64,000 bases of DNA from Pseudoxanthomonas sp. PXM03. Its GTDB lineage: Bacteria; Pseudomonadota; Gammaproteobacteria; Xanthomonadales; Xanthomonadaceae. The stretch covers positions 1,324,001 to 1,388,000 of the forward strand of contig NZ_JACVAU010000001.1 of NCBI RefSeq assembly GCF_014852005.1. The letters are read 5' to 3'. Under the pieces are notes generated by a model. That model ran no database searches. It was not told the DNA's origin and worked only from the letters and a program-made list of their open reading frames with translations. Shown piece after piece: positions 47,096 through 55,135 of this stretch. Made by a program: the position numbers and the translations under genes. Positions within the stretch are counted from its first letter, which is position 1. Each line of letters begins with the position of its first letter.

Positions 47096-48069
47096 GCACC
47101 GTGTTCTCGCCCTGGCAGCAGCGCGCCTATGACCACGCCGTCGCGGCGCTGGACGCCGGTCGTCTCGGCCACGGGCTGCTGGTCTGCGGTCCCGCCGGGC
47201 TGGGCAAGCGGGCGGTGCTGGATCGGCTGGCCCGCCGCGTGCTGGCGCAGCAGCGCGACGCGCACGGCGAACCCGCCCCCGGCGACCGCAGCACGCGCCT
47301 GATCGACGCAGGCACGCACCCCGACCTGCAGGTCATCTCGTTCGTCGCCACCAAGGATGGCAGCAAGCTGCGCACCGAGATCGTGATCGACCAGATCCGC
47401 GAGGTGTCGCAGAAACTGGCGCTGACGCCGCAGTACGGCGGCGCACAGGTGGCCCTGATCGACCCGGCCGACGCGATCAACCGTTCAGCCTGCAACGCGT
47501 TGTTGAAGACGCTGGAAGAGCCCGCACCGGGACGCTACCTGTGGCTGGTCAGTGCGCAGCCCGCGCGTTTGCCGGCGACCATCCGCAGCCGTTGCCAGCG
47601 CATCGAGTTCCGCCTGCCACCGCGTGAAGAAGCCCTGGCCTGGCTGCAGGCACAGGGCCACGCGGCGGCCGAGGCCGCGCGTGCGCTGGATGCAGCGCGT
47701 GGCCATCCCGGCCTGGCGGACGACTGGTTGCGCCACGACGGGCTGGCCTTGCGCGAGGCGGTAGCCCGCGACCTGCAGCGGCTGGAGAAAGGCGAGATCG
47801 GCGTGGTGGAAACCGCGCAGCGCTGGGCCAACGATGAACTGGCCGATGCGCGGCTGCGGCACGCGGCCGACCTCGCGCTGGAGCAGGCCGGCACCGTCGG
47901 CTTGACCGATCCGGCCCGATTGAACAAGCTGGCCACCTGGTTCGATGCCGCCAACCGCACCCGCGATCTGTTGCGGACCACGGTACGCGGCGATCTGGCC
48001 ATGGTGGAACTGCTGCTGGCCTGGGCCGGCAGCGACCGCGGTCGCACTGTCGGTGCGCGGCGCGGATGA
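47092..48069 (+). CDS. holB: DNA polymerase III delta-prime subunit
   Basis: Non-hydrolysing clamp-loader subunit, 325 residues. It has a degenerate P-loop CGPAGLGKRAVLDRLA lacking the catalytic Thr, a [21 protein letters not shown] segment seen as [18 protein letters not shown], and SRC in TIRSRCQRI. The cysteines of the zinc module are largely missing, as in other holB proteins of this family. ATGA overlap with tmk. Confidence 0.95.
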   Translation: MSTVFSPWQQRAYDHAVAALDAGRLGHGLLVCGPAGLGKRAVLDRLARRVLAQQRDAHGEPAPGDRSTRLIDAGTHPDLQVISFVATKDGSKLRTEIVIDQIREVSQKLALTPQYGGAQVALIDPADAINRSACNALLKTLEEPAPGRYLWLVSAQPARLPATIRSRCQRIEFRLPPREEALAWLQAQGHAAAEAARALDAARGHPGLADDWLRHDGLALREAVARDLQRLEKGEIGVVETAQRWANDELADARLRHAADLALEQAGTVGLTDPARLNKLATWFDAANRTRDLLRTTVRGDLAMVELLLAWAGSDRGRTVGARRG

Positions 48070-48091
48070 CCGACACGCACGGAGACGGGGA

Positions 48092-48445
48092 ATGAATGCA
48101 GCAGGTGGACGGCAGGGCATCCTGTCGCTGGCAGTGAAAGACAAGGCCGCGCTGTACAACGCCTACATGCCGTTCGTGAAAGGCGGCGGCATCTTCGTGC
48201 CCACGCCGAAACGCTACTTCCTCGGCGACGAGGTCTTCCTGCTGCTTACCCTGCCCGAATCCAGCGACCGCCTGCCGGTGGCCGGCAAGGTGGTATGGGT
48301 GACGCCCATCGGCGCGCAGGGCAACCGCGCTGCCGGCATCGGCGTGCAGTTCGCCGAGACCAGTGAAGGCGAAGCCATCAAGAACCGCATCGAAACGATG
48401 CTGGCGGGCAGCCTCGGCGGCGAGAAGCCCACCCACACGATGTAA
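48092..48445 (+). CDS. pilZ: Type IV pilus assembly protein PilZ
   Basis: A 117-residue PilZ-domain protein. It lacks the RxxxR and D/NxSxxG motifs that bind c-di-GMP, as in the type IV pilus PilZ of Xanthomonas, which instead bridges PilB and FimX. GGAGACGGGG precedes the ATG at 48092. The holB-pilZ adjacency is conserved in Pseudomonas and Xanthomonas. Required for twitching motility in those species. Confidence 0.94.
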   Translation: MNAAGGRQGILSLAVKDKAALYNAYMPFVKGGGIFVPTPKRYFLGDEVFLLLTLPESSDRLPVAGKVVWVTPIGAQGNRAAGIGVQFAETSEGEAIKNRIETMLAGSLGGEKPTHTM

Positions 48446-48514
48446 GCCGGACCGGGCGGCACGCTCGAACACGGCCAGGGGCTTCCCGGTTGCAGGGCGC
48501 CATGCCCCATCCCC

Positions 48515-49519
48515 TCAGGAAGCGCCGCGCTGCACGCGGCGGAGATAGCGGATCGTGGCGGTCTCCCACTGCCGCGCACCACTCGCGCCCAGGGCGGCGC
48601 GCTGCAGGCGGCCGTCTTCCCACCCGCTGAACACGCGCGGGTCCACGTAGTTCTTCTCGCAGATGCGCGGCGTATTGCCCAGCAGGTCGGCGGCGCCGCG
48701 CAGCACGGCCAGTCGCACCTGCGCGCGGGCCGACGCATCCTCCTTCGCCGGCGCTGGCAGTGCCGCCAGGGCGCGGAAGGCGAACAGCGTGGCGCCCAGC
48801 GTGCGGAAATCCTTCGCGGTATACGGGCCATGCAGGTGCGTCTGCAGGTAGTCGTTGACGTCGCCCGAGGTGATGCGCTGCACGCGGCCATGCTCGCGAT
48901 ACTGGAACAGCGCCTGCCCGGGCAGTTGCCGGCACTGGCGCACCAGCCGCACCAGGCGCGCATCGCTGACACGGGATGCCAGCGCCTTGCCGCCCTTGCC
49001 ACGGAAGGCAAAGCGTACTTCGCCCCCGGCGATGAAGTGCGCGTGCACGTTGCGCAGGGTGGTGAGGCCGTACGAACCGTTCTCCTTCGCGTAGCTCGCG
49101 TTGCCCACCCGCAGCAGGGTATGGCCAAGCAGGGCGACGACCAGCGCCACCACTTTTTCGCGAGGGAAGCCCGGCAGGGCGAGATCGGCACGCACCTGTC
49201 GGCGCAGGCGCGGCAGGGCTTCGGCGAATGCGATCAACCGGTCGTACTTGCGCGCCCCGCGCTCGGCCTGCCACGCGCGGTGGTAGCGGTACTGCTTGCG
49301 TCCGCGCGCATCGCGACCGGTGGCCTGCAGGTGGCCGCGCGCATCGGCGCAGATCCACACATCGGTGTACGCGGGGGGAATGGCGAGCTGGTGGATGCGC
49401 GCCAGCGTGGCGGGATCGCGGACCGCGCGGCCGCGCGCATCCAGGTACGTGAAGCCACGCCCACGGCGGCGCCTGCGCAGGCCGGGCATCGCATCCGTGG
49501 TGTAGTGCAGGCCGCCCAT
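48515..49519 (-). CDS. DNA topoisomerase IB (poxvirus type)
   Basis: Type IB topoisomerase of 334 residues that nicks and religates one strand through a 3'-phosphotyrosine. The catalytic Tyr291 is in CEKNYVDPRVF; other pentad residues lie in LLRVGNASYAKENGSYG, AFRGKGGK and GPYTAKDFRTLGATLFAF. The N-terminal TYLDARGRAVRDP and IPPAYTDVWIC belong to the bacterial/viral IB family. It lies 6 bp after a small acidic-protein gene on the same strand. Confidence 0.95.
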   Translation of the reverse strand: MGGLHYTTDAMPGLRRRRRGRGFTYLDARGRAVRDPATLARIHQLAIPPAYTDVWICADARGHLQATGRDARGRKQYRYHRAWQAERGARKYDRLIAFAEALPRLRRQVRADLALPGFPREKVVALVVALLGHTLLRVGNASYAKENGSYGLTTLRNVHAHFIAGGEVRFAFRGKGGKALASRVSDARLVRLVRQCRQLPGQALFQYREHGRVQRITSGDVNDYLQTHLHGPYTAKDFRTLGATLFAFRALAALPAPAKEDASARAQVRLAVLRGAADLLGNTPRICEKNYVDPRVFSGWEDGRLQRAALGASGARQWETATIRYLRRVQRGAS

Positions 49520-49525
49520 CGCGCC

Positions 49526-49816
49526 TCAGAAGTCGTCGACGTACTCGAGCACCAGGCCGTACTGCGCGGCGACATCATCGGCAGCGTCGCGCACGGCATC
49601 GGCGTGCGAAGAACCTGCTTCGACCTCCAATGCATGCACGTCGCTGCCGCCGATGTCGTCGGTGAGGCCGGCGGAACTGGAGTCGTCGTCGTCCATGTGC
49701 GGCATCAGGTCCGCCAGCTCCTCGACGCGTTCCACGCCGTCCAGTCCGTGCAACGCCGTCACCAGCGCATCGAAGCCGGTGCGCGGACCGGTGGCCCGCA
49801 GTCTGATCATGGTCAT
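49526..49816 (-). CDS. Small acidic protein upstream of topoisomerase IB
   Basis: A 96-residue protein not recognised as a named family. It reads like one ferredoxin-type alpha/beta unit (MIRLRATG, LDGVERVEELADLMPHM, then DDDDSSSAGLTDD, HALEVEA and VLEYVDDF), with a strongly acidic middle. AAAGGA lies five bases before the ATG at 49816. It sits 6 bp before the topoisomerase gene, so joint expression is likely. Confidence 0.7.
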   Translation of the reverse strand: MTMIRLRATGPRTGFDALVTALHGLDGVERVEELADLMPHMDDDDSSSAGLTDDIGGSDVHALEVEAGSSHADAVRDAADDVAAQYGLVLEYVDDF

Positions 49817-49988
49817 GGTGTTCCTTTGCGCCATGCGCCTTCGTGGTTCGCCCGACCATAGGGCGGCTCCGGTCACGCCTTCGTGAAGTCATCCGGATGT
49901 CGGTGGAACGGCGTTCAGCACGTCCTTCTCGCGACAGGGCAACGGCAGGTCTCATGCCCGCTGCACGATGACTGCGGACGGACCACGC

Positions 49989-50042
49989 TCTCCTTCTCGC
50001 CGCGCGGCGGGGAGACGGTGGCCGAAGGCCGGATGAGGGGCG
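49989..50042 (+). repeat. REP-like repeat copy
   Basis: Starts TCTCCTTCTCGCC, has a GCCGCGCGGC-type hairpin, then GGAGACGGTGGCCGAAGGCC and GGATGAGGGG, the same order of words as copy one near fabF. It lies in a 304-bp gap (49817-50120) with no gene otherwise. Confidence 0.6.
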
Positions 50043-50120
50043 CGTGCAGTCCCTCCGCAACGTCTTCACGCCGCGCTACCATCCGCTCCGGGGATGTCGG
50101 AGTCCCGCAGGGAGCAGGGA

Positions 50121-50777
50121 ATGAAGGAATCACGCGCAAGCCAGCCGTCGCGCTCATGGGCCGTGCTGTTGTCGATGTTGGTGGTGTGCGCGCCGTTGCT
50201 GGCGCAGGCGCAGGCGTTGTCCGGCCTCCGGGTATTGCCGCATGAAGGTCCGGACTATGCGTTCTCGGGGTGGCAGAGCGAAGGTGCGGTGCCGGCGAAG
50301 TTGACGGTGCCGCTGGAGCTGGGCGACGAGGTATACGGCGCGACATTGCAGGTGCAGCCGGCGAAGGCGGGCGAAACGTACCGGGTGCGCGTGCAGTACG
50401 AAACCAGCCTGGGCCTGAGTGCGGAAGGCCCGCACCTGGATCTCACGGACTGGAAGCACTGTGTATCGGACTGGGAGGCGGCGGACGCGCTCGATGCGGT
50501 GTCGTTCGTGTTGCCGACGCCGTCAGCGGAACAGCACGCGTGTTTCCCCACGTACACGCGTGCGGAACTGGATCAGGCGGTGCGTGCGTACGCGGTGGCG
50601 CAGGGCGATCCGGCGATGGCCGATGACTGGATTCCCCGCATCGGGGAAGGAGACGCGCTGGGCACGGTGGTGCCGTTCGTGGCGATCAGTGCGGTGCGCG
50701 TGAGGGTGGAAGTGCTGCGGAAGGGGAAATGGGTCGAGGTGACGACGGTGGGGTTTTTGCCGCCGATGGGTTGTTAA
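50121..50777 (+). CDS. Secreted protein of unknown function
   Basis: A 218-residue protein with an N-terminal signal peptide (about residues 1-32, ending AQAQA), then a mostly beta region (LTVPLELGDEVYGATLQVQP, given as LGDEVYGATLQV; TYRVRVQYETS) and three cysteines, one close to the end (PPMGC). No family recognised. GGGAG seven bases before the ATG at 50121 is preferred to the ATG at 50094. High GC like the core genes; the composition drops sharply right after its stop. Confidence 0.65.
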   Translation: MKESRASQPSRSWAVLLSMLVVCAPLLAQAQALSGLRVLPHEGPDYAFSGWQSEGAVPAKLTVPLELGDEVYGATLQVQPAKAGETYRVRVQYETSLGLSAEGPHLDLTDWKHCVSDWEAADALDAVSFVLPTPSAEQHACFPTYTRAELDQAVRAYAVAQGDPAMADDWIPRIGEGDALGTVVPFVAISAVRVRVEVLRKGKWVEVTTVGFLPPMGC

Positions 50778-50806
50778 GGACTGTAAATTTTTTCAATTGG
50801 TGCGAT

Positions 50807-51622
50807 ATGAACAGTACTGTCTATCCTGAAAGGCCTGGAAGAAGAATTGAATCGATTGATTTCCCGAGCACTGTTAGCGACGAAGATTTTAGTAATTGTC
50901 GATTGGAGTGGTGTAGGGGAAAGAAGGTTAGATTTGTAAACTGCAAATTTTCTTCTGCGCTGATAAAGAATTGCTACTTTCATCGCGCAGAATTTATTGG
51001 CTGCGATTTCACGGGTTGTACCATCTCAGAGTCAAACTTGCGTGGGGCGCGCTTCAGTCAATGTGACTTCAAGTATTCATTCATAAAATCATCTCCTGTT
51101 GAGGCGCGTCAGCTTCTTGAAAATCTCCCGCATTGGGAGAATGCACGACGAGAATTTCTTCGTTATCTAAGGAAGAACGCCGAGTCTTTAGGGGACGTTG
51201 AAGATGCTAGGGCCTTTCTTCAAAAGGAGATGGATGCAAGCTCTGAGCATTGGAGAAGTGCACAGCTGCAAGTTCAGCCCTACTACCGTCAGCACTATCC
51301 TGGATGGAAGGGGAAAATTTCGTCATCCTTTAAGCGGGCAGGAATCTTTGTTGGTAAGCATTTCTGGGGGCACGGAGATTCGCCATTCAGGTTGATAGTC
51401 TGGATAGTTATCTGGTTGCTATTCTCGTCCGCAGTAATATCTTTTTTCTACAAATCAGACTTCAAATCTTCGGTTGAGTTTGTGTCGTCAGTGATGATGG
51501 GATATCAGAGGTCGTCGACACATATTTACCCATGGTGGATAAGTTTCGTCATTGCTTTTAGCAGGTTTCTATTCTTGGGCTTGCTTGCAGCAGTTCTTGT
51601 GCGGAGATATGCGAGGCGATGA
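50807..51622 (+). CDS. Pentapeptide-repeat protein with two-TM, pore-loop-like C-terminus
   Basis: A 271-residue protein. Residues 20-90 contain pentapeptide repeats (FVNCKF, AEFIGCDFTGC, NLRGARFSQCDF). A charged helical section follows, then TM1 (LIVWIVIWLLFSSAVISFF), a loop SSVEFVSSVMMGYQRSST and TM2 (WWISFVIAFSRFLFLGLLAAV). The TM-loop-TM order with MGYQ recalls a two-TM potassium-channel pore with a degenerate filter; this is inference. AT-rich with AGA/ATA/TTA codons unlike the neighbours, so probably acquired. Coupled by ATGA to the next gene. Confidence 0.7.
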   Translation: MNSTVYPERPGRRIESIDFPSTVSDEDFSNCRLEWCRGKKVRFVNCKFSSALIKNCYFHRAEFIGCDFTGCTISESNLRGARFSQCDFKYSFIKSSPVEARQLLENLPHWENARREFLRYLRKNAESLGDVEDARAFLQKEMDASSEHWRSAQLQVQPYYRQHYPGWKGKISSSFKRAGIFVGKHFWGHGDSPFRLIVWIVIWLLFSSAVISFFYKSDFKSSVEFVSSVMMGYQRSSTHIYPWWISFVIAFSRFLFLGLLAAVLVRRYARR

Positions 51623-52287
51623 TCCGGGAAGATGTTGAGGTGGCCATCTTTGGCTCAGTTGCTCGTGGTGAGAATGATGCTAAGAGTGACCTTGATGTAA
51701 TCGCGGTGGTTAATAATGCATCGGGAATAAGTAAGGAAGCTTTAAGGTCTGAAATACAGTCATTCTTCAATGAGAGAATTGGTTTGTCGATCTATGGGAG
51801 GAGGAGGATTGAAGCGATGTGGGAGGATGGGTCGCCGTTTGCGTGGCACTTGTATAGCCAAGCCCGGCCTATCAAAGGTTTTAGAAGTGACTTTCTTACT
51901 GATTTTGGCGCCCCAAGTTCTTATGAAAATGAGCGTGCTGATTGTCTAATGATGCGTGATATCGCTACCTCTTCAGAGGCTAGGTTGTCAGGGCGCGTGC
52001 TGGGCTGTGAGTGCTACGAGGCGGGACTTTTGTATGTGGCAGCAAGAAACGTAGGAATGTTTTCATCTCTTAGGATTTCCGGCGAGTTCAACTTTTCACG
52101 TATGGCGCCTTATGCGCTGCCTGGGAAGTTCTCACTGCCATTGGATTCTGGTGTTTACAAATCTCTTATTGAAGCTAGGCATGCCAGTAATAGAGGGTAC
52201 TCAATTCCCGATCTGAACGGGCGGGTGCTCGCTGAGTGCGCGAAGACAATATGTCACTGGATTGATAACATCTTAAAAGGTGGATAA
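51619..52287 (+). CDS. Nucleotidyltransferase-domain protein (MNT-like)
   Basis: A 222-residue protein. The N-terminal 100 residues are a minimal nucleotidyltransferase: FGSVARGENDAKSDLDVIAVV gives Gly12-Ser13 and the two metal aspartates Asp24 and Asp26, here as GSVARG and SDLDV. A third carboxylate is not obvious. The C-terminal half is helical (CYEAGLLYVAARNVGMFSSL; VLAECAKTICHWIDNIL) and could be a HEPN-like or antitoxin-contact domain. AT-rich, start inside the stop of the pentapeptide gene. Confidence 0.75.
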   Translation: MIREDVEVAIFGSVARGENDAKSDLDVIAVVNNASGISKEALRSEIQSFFNERIGLSIYGRRRIEAMWEDGSPFAWHLYSQARPIKGFRSDFLTDFGAPSSYENERADCLMMRDIATSSEARLSGRVLGCECYEAGLLYVAARNVGMFSSLRISGEFNFSRMAPYALPGKFSLPLDSGVYKSLIEARHASNRGYSIPDLNGRVLAECAKTICHWIDNILKGG

Positions 52288-52289
52288 TA

Positions 52290-52601
52290 GTGGAATCAAG
52301 ATTTCCGATGAGAGTGGCGCTGGAGCGGCGTGCTCTTGATATTATTAACAGCAGTGTTGGCGTCGGTCGTCCTATACCTGGATTCTCATATGTCGCTATC
52401 GACTCGTGGATCGATAGCATTGCAAGCCAGTTTGGCGATGACTTCATCTCGATTCTAAGAGATGTTTTGTATGAAGTCGCCGAGGCTTCCAGAAGTGAGG
52501 CTGATATCAGTGATGAAGTTTTTGTGGATATCGATCAGGAGGCTGCAGAGTCCACCTTTCAGCTTTTGACTAGTGTTTTGGAGAAAGCGGAAAGGCTATG
52601 A
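52290..52601 (+). CDS. Small protein of the AT-rich cassette
   Basis: A 103-residue acidic protein of no recognised family, mostly helical (FGDDFISILRDVLYEVAEAS; ESTFQLLTSVLEKAERL). It begins 2 bp after the nucleotidyltransferase stop at a GTG (52290); an ATG at 52308 is an alternative. Composition matches the two genes upstream, so it belongs to the same acquired unit, perhaps as antitoxin or adaptor (inference). Confidence 0.6.
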   Translation: MESRFPMRVALERRALDIINSSVGVGRPIPGFSYVAIDSWIDSIASQFGDDFISILRDVLYEVAEASRSEADISDEVFVDIDQEAAESTFQLLTSVLEKAERL

Positions 52602-52784
52602 GTGTCTTGCGGGTTTCGGAGAGGGCGGTGCCGGCGATTTTTGATGCGATAAGTCGAGCTTAGTCAACAAGGCCCAACATCACGATGCTGGAAAGCCCGC
52701 GCCGTTGGGCTTCACTAAGTTCACCCCAACCTATACCGGGCTGCTGGTGCACAATGCGGCACCTTTATTGGATCTGGAAACATC

Positions 52785-53006
52785 ATGGACATCGAAGCCC
52801 TTCTGGGTGCCGCGCTGCGCGAGGCGGGTTATGGGCAGGACACAATCGGCTCAGCGATGCCGAGGATCCTGCGCATCCTCGAGGCCGAGGACGTACGCAT
52901 CGAGATGGGGCGCGACCTGTCGCGCAAAGAGCGCGAGTACGTGCGCCTCCAGCTCGAACTGGGACTGAGCGTGCGGGAAGTCGTTGCCGGCTTGAAGAAT
53001 AGGTGA
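52785..53006 (+). CDS. Small hypothetical protein
   Basis: A 73-residue, charged, helical open frame (MDIEALLGAALREAGYGQDT at the start). GC content is typical of the host, unlike the cassette before it. The C-terminal LRLQLELGLSVREVV-like segment (QLELGLSVREVVAGL) could be a short DNA-binding helix pair. No family recognised. It ends 10 bp before the first MITE copy. Confidence 0.4.
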   Translation: MDIEALLGAALREAGYGQDTIGSAMPRILRILEAEDVRIEMGRDLSRKEREYVRLQLELGLSVREVVAGLKNR

Positions 53007-53015
53007 GCGAAAGCC

Positions 53016-53166
53016 CGTAGGATGGGTTGAGCCGAAGGCGATACCCATCGCGTGCAGGGATCGACAACAGCGCGTTGTGACGGCGACAGAAGCAGCGCAA
53101 CGCAAACTTCAGTCTCTGCCATGCCGTCGTATCGATGGGTATCGCCTCGGCTCAACCCATCCTACG
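53016..53166. mobile_element. MITE-like element, copy 1
   Basis: About 150 bp with terminal inverted repeats of about 34 bp beginning CGTAGGATGGGTTGAGCC and continuing GGCGATACCCATCG; the other end reads CGATGGGTATCGCC then GGCTCAACCCATCCTACG. No transposase frame inside. An inverted, near-identical copy lies at 53661-53816. Confidence 0.85.
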
Positions 53167-53194
53167 CGCTGGCCCAATCCCGTTGTGAGCCTCC

Positions 53195-53656
53195 ATGCAG
53201 AGATATTCACGCACAACAGATGTCATTGCCGCCTTCGGGATCGGCGCCGCCATCCTTGCGGTGACCGCCGTTGCGGGAGATCCGATCTATGCGGGCGTCT
53301 GGTACTACGTCCTCGCCTGGGCGGGCCTGATAGGCGCGGTGCAGATTGCGCGCGTGCCGCCCCTGTTTTCTGCCGGTGCATCGTCGGCGTTGGGCGTGTC
53401 TGTCCTCCTTTACTGGGCATGGCAAGCCTCCCTGCCGCAGCCGGAAGGACTCCTTGGGCTCGGCCACCTGTTCTCTCTGCCTGGCTTGGCCGTGACTGCG
53501 ATCATGGCTGCCGTCGTCATCCGGCGCCGCCAGCTACGTCCGGCCTCCGCCTTCGGTATCGGCTTTCTTGCCTGCTGCGTCGGGTTTGGCATCGCGCAGA
53601 TCGCGGTGTGCCGCACGATGATGTACTGCGGCGCGCTGTCGGGCAGCCTGGGGTGA
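53195..53656 (+). CDS. Four-TM membrane protein of unknown function
   Basis: A 153-residue protein with four or five hydrophobic segments (VIAAFGIGAAILAVTAVAG; YYVLAWAGLIGAVQIA; SSALGVSVLLYWAWQAS; LAVTAIMAAVVI; FGIGFLACCVGFGIAQIAV) and short loops. No signal for a known transporter family. It lies between two inverted MITE copies, starting 29 bp after one and ending 5 bp before the other. Confidence 0.6.
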   Translation: MQRYSRTTDVIAAFGIGAAILAVTAVAGDPIYAGVWYYVLAWAGLIGAVQIARVPPLFSAGASSALGVSVLLYWAWQASLPQPEGLLGLGHLFSLPGLAVTAIMAAVVIRRRQLRPASAFGIGFLACCVGFGIAQIAVCRTMMYCGALSGSLG

Positions 53657-53660
53657 GCTT

Positions 53661-53816
53661 GTAGGATGGGTTGAGCCAAAGGCGATACCCATCGATACGA
53701 CGGCATGGCAGAGCCTGAAGTCTCCACTGCGTTGTTCGTGTAGCCGTCGCCGTCACAACTCGCTGTTGTGGATCCCTGCACGCGATGGGTATCGCCTTCG
53801 GCTCAACCCATCCTAC
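53661..53816. mobile_element. MITE-like element, copy 2 (inverted)
   Basis: Same ends as copy 1 (GTAGGATGGGTTGAGCC ... GGCTCAACCCATCCTAC), 156 bp. The interior matches the reverse complement of copy 1, for example ATACGACGGCATGGCAGAG against CTCTGCCATGCCGTCGTAT, with small differences. Confidence 0.85.
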
Positions 53817-53844
53817 GCGCGCGCTTCCATCGTAAGGGGTACCA

Positions 53845-54444
53845 TCAATTCGGCCGGTCGCCCGGCGCATGGCGTACGACGCCGGCCTCGCTGTGATCCG
53901 TTTTCCCCGCTGCATTGGAAGGCGGCATCTGCCCGAACTCCTCCTCCGTCATCGCCGAGAGTTGTATCCGGAGATCGTTCTCCACCTCGACTCTCCGCCG
54001 GTCGACCAGGGTCTGCAGCGCATCCAGAAGCTCGGAAAAATCCATGGCCTCAAGACGGCCCAGGGAGAACATCGGGACCCGTTCGCAGCCGATACGGAGG
54101 TAGCCGTCGCGATCACGCACGGCCTTTGCGGCGTAGGTGTGGTCGACGCCGCCAGGGTGGGAAACCAGCGTGTCGCGTAGCCTCCTGAAGTGGCGGTGGC
54201 GCACCTGCAGCAGTTCCGCGAGGCTGCCGACGACCTCGGCGGCACCCCAGGGCGCGACGCCCTTGCCGAAGCAACGGCCATAACGGACCAGGGCCGCCGT
54301 CCACCACGCCTCGACATCGCCGTTTGGCGCTGCATCCAGTATCCGATCCACGTACATGGCCGCCGCGACCAGGTCGTCCGCAATACCACTCAGTATCTCC
54401 AGCCGACGCGCCTGATTGCCGTCCAACCGTCTGGCTTCCGACAT
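53845..54444 (-). CDS. Hypothetical protein
   Basis: A 199-residue, mostly helical cytosolic protein with no recognised domain. Notable segments are IADDLVAAAMYVDRILDAAP, LLQVRHRHFRRLRDTLVSHPG and a charged FSELLDALQTLVDRRRVEVE. GGAG six bases before the ATG at 54444 decides the start over one six codons upstream. Its composition is close to the host. The 300 bp after its start (54445-54748) hold nothing I can identify. Confidence 0.55.
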   Translation of the reverse strand: MSEARRLDGNQARRLEILSGIADDLVAAAMYVDRILDAAPNGDVEAWWTAALVRYGRCFGKGVAPWGAAEVVGSLAELLQVRHRHFRRLRDTLVSHPGGVDHTYAAKAVRDRDGYLRIGCERVPMFSLGRLEAMDFSELLDALQTLVDRRRVEVENDLRIQLSAMTEEEFGQMPPSNAAGKTDHSEAGVVRHAPGDRPN

Positions 54445-54748
54445 TCCTTGCTCCTGACCCACCGTTACAAGCGGATGACCTTACGCTTGCTATCACGGTC
54501 AAAGGATGAAATTCGGGCAACCGCACATCGGAGAATTTCAGGTAAACGCATCTACCTGCATGATCGCGGGCAACGCGCAGGATGGGGTGGGCAGAACGCG
54601 GCCATCAACGGCGCAGCTTGTTGACCCATCGGATGAAGAAAACCACGACGGCAGCTTGCAATGACGACAAGAAACCGGATGAATCATCGACATTCCGCAG
54701 TGCCGGACCCGCTCCGCAGGTCCACCAACGACAGACGACAGGCCACAG

Positions 54749-55135
54749 ATGAAGACCCCAGCCGCTGCCGTGTTGCTTCTCCTCATGTGCTCTTCGGCCA
54801 CAGCAACGGAAAAGACCGAGCACAAGGAGTGGGAATGGCACGGCCCCGGTGAGGCGGGTGCGTGGTTGCAGACAGAGAAGCGCGGAAGCACGGTCAGCTT
54901 CCGCCTCGAATTGAACCGGGGGGAACCGTCGTACAACATCGGCGTGGCATCCGGGCAGTTCACCCTGGAAAACCATCTGGGTATCTACCAGTCCTACGCA
55001 CTCCCGGGGTGCGCGTTGGCCTTCGCGTTCGTCGGTGATGAGGTGGAGATCAAGCAGGTCGGCGCCGGCTCCGATTGCGGCTTCGGCTTCGGCGTGATGG
55101 CGAACCATCTCCTCACGCTCAAGCAGACGGAGTGA
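54749..55135 (+). CDS. Small secreted protein of unknown function
   Basis: A 128-residue protein with a clear signal peptide (about residues 1-19, MKTPAAAVLLLLMCSSATAT). The mature part is a compact beta-rich domain with two cysteines (PGCALAFAF and GSDCGFGFG) likely to form a disulfide in the periplasm. Not recognised; size and fold hints resemble small periplasmic inhibitor proteins, but that is only a guess. Confidence 0.6.
   Translation: MKTPAAAVLLLLMCSSATATEKTEHKEWEWHGPGEAGAWLQTEKRGSTVSFRLELNRGEPSYNIGVASGQFTLENHLGIYQSYALPGCALAFAFVGDEVEIKQVGAGSDCGFGFGVMANHLLTLKQTE

Noticed and set aside
50094..50120. Earlier ATG of the secreted protein gene
   Set aside because: The ATG at 50121 has the GGGAG and places the signal peptide at the normal distance from the start.
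53016..53816. A complete insertion sequence
   Set aside because: The two elements have inverted ends but no transposase; the enclosed gene is a membrane protein.
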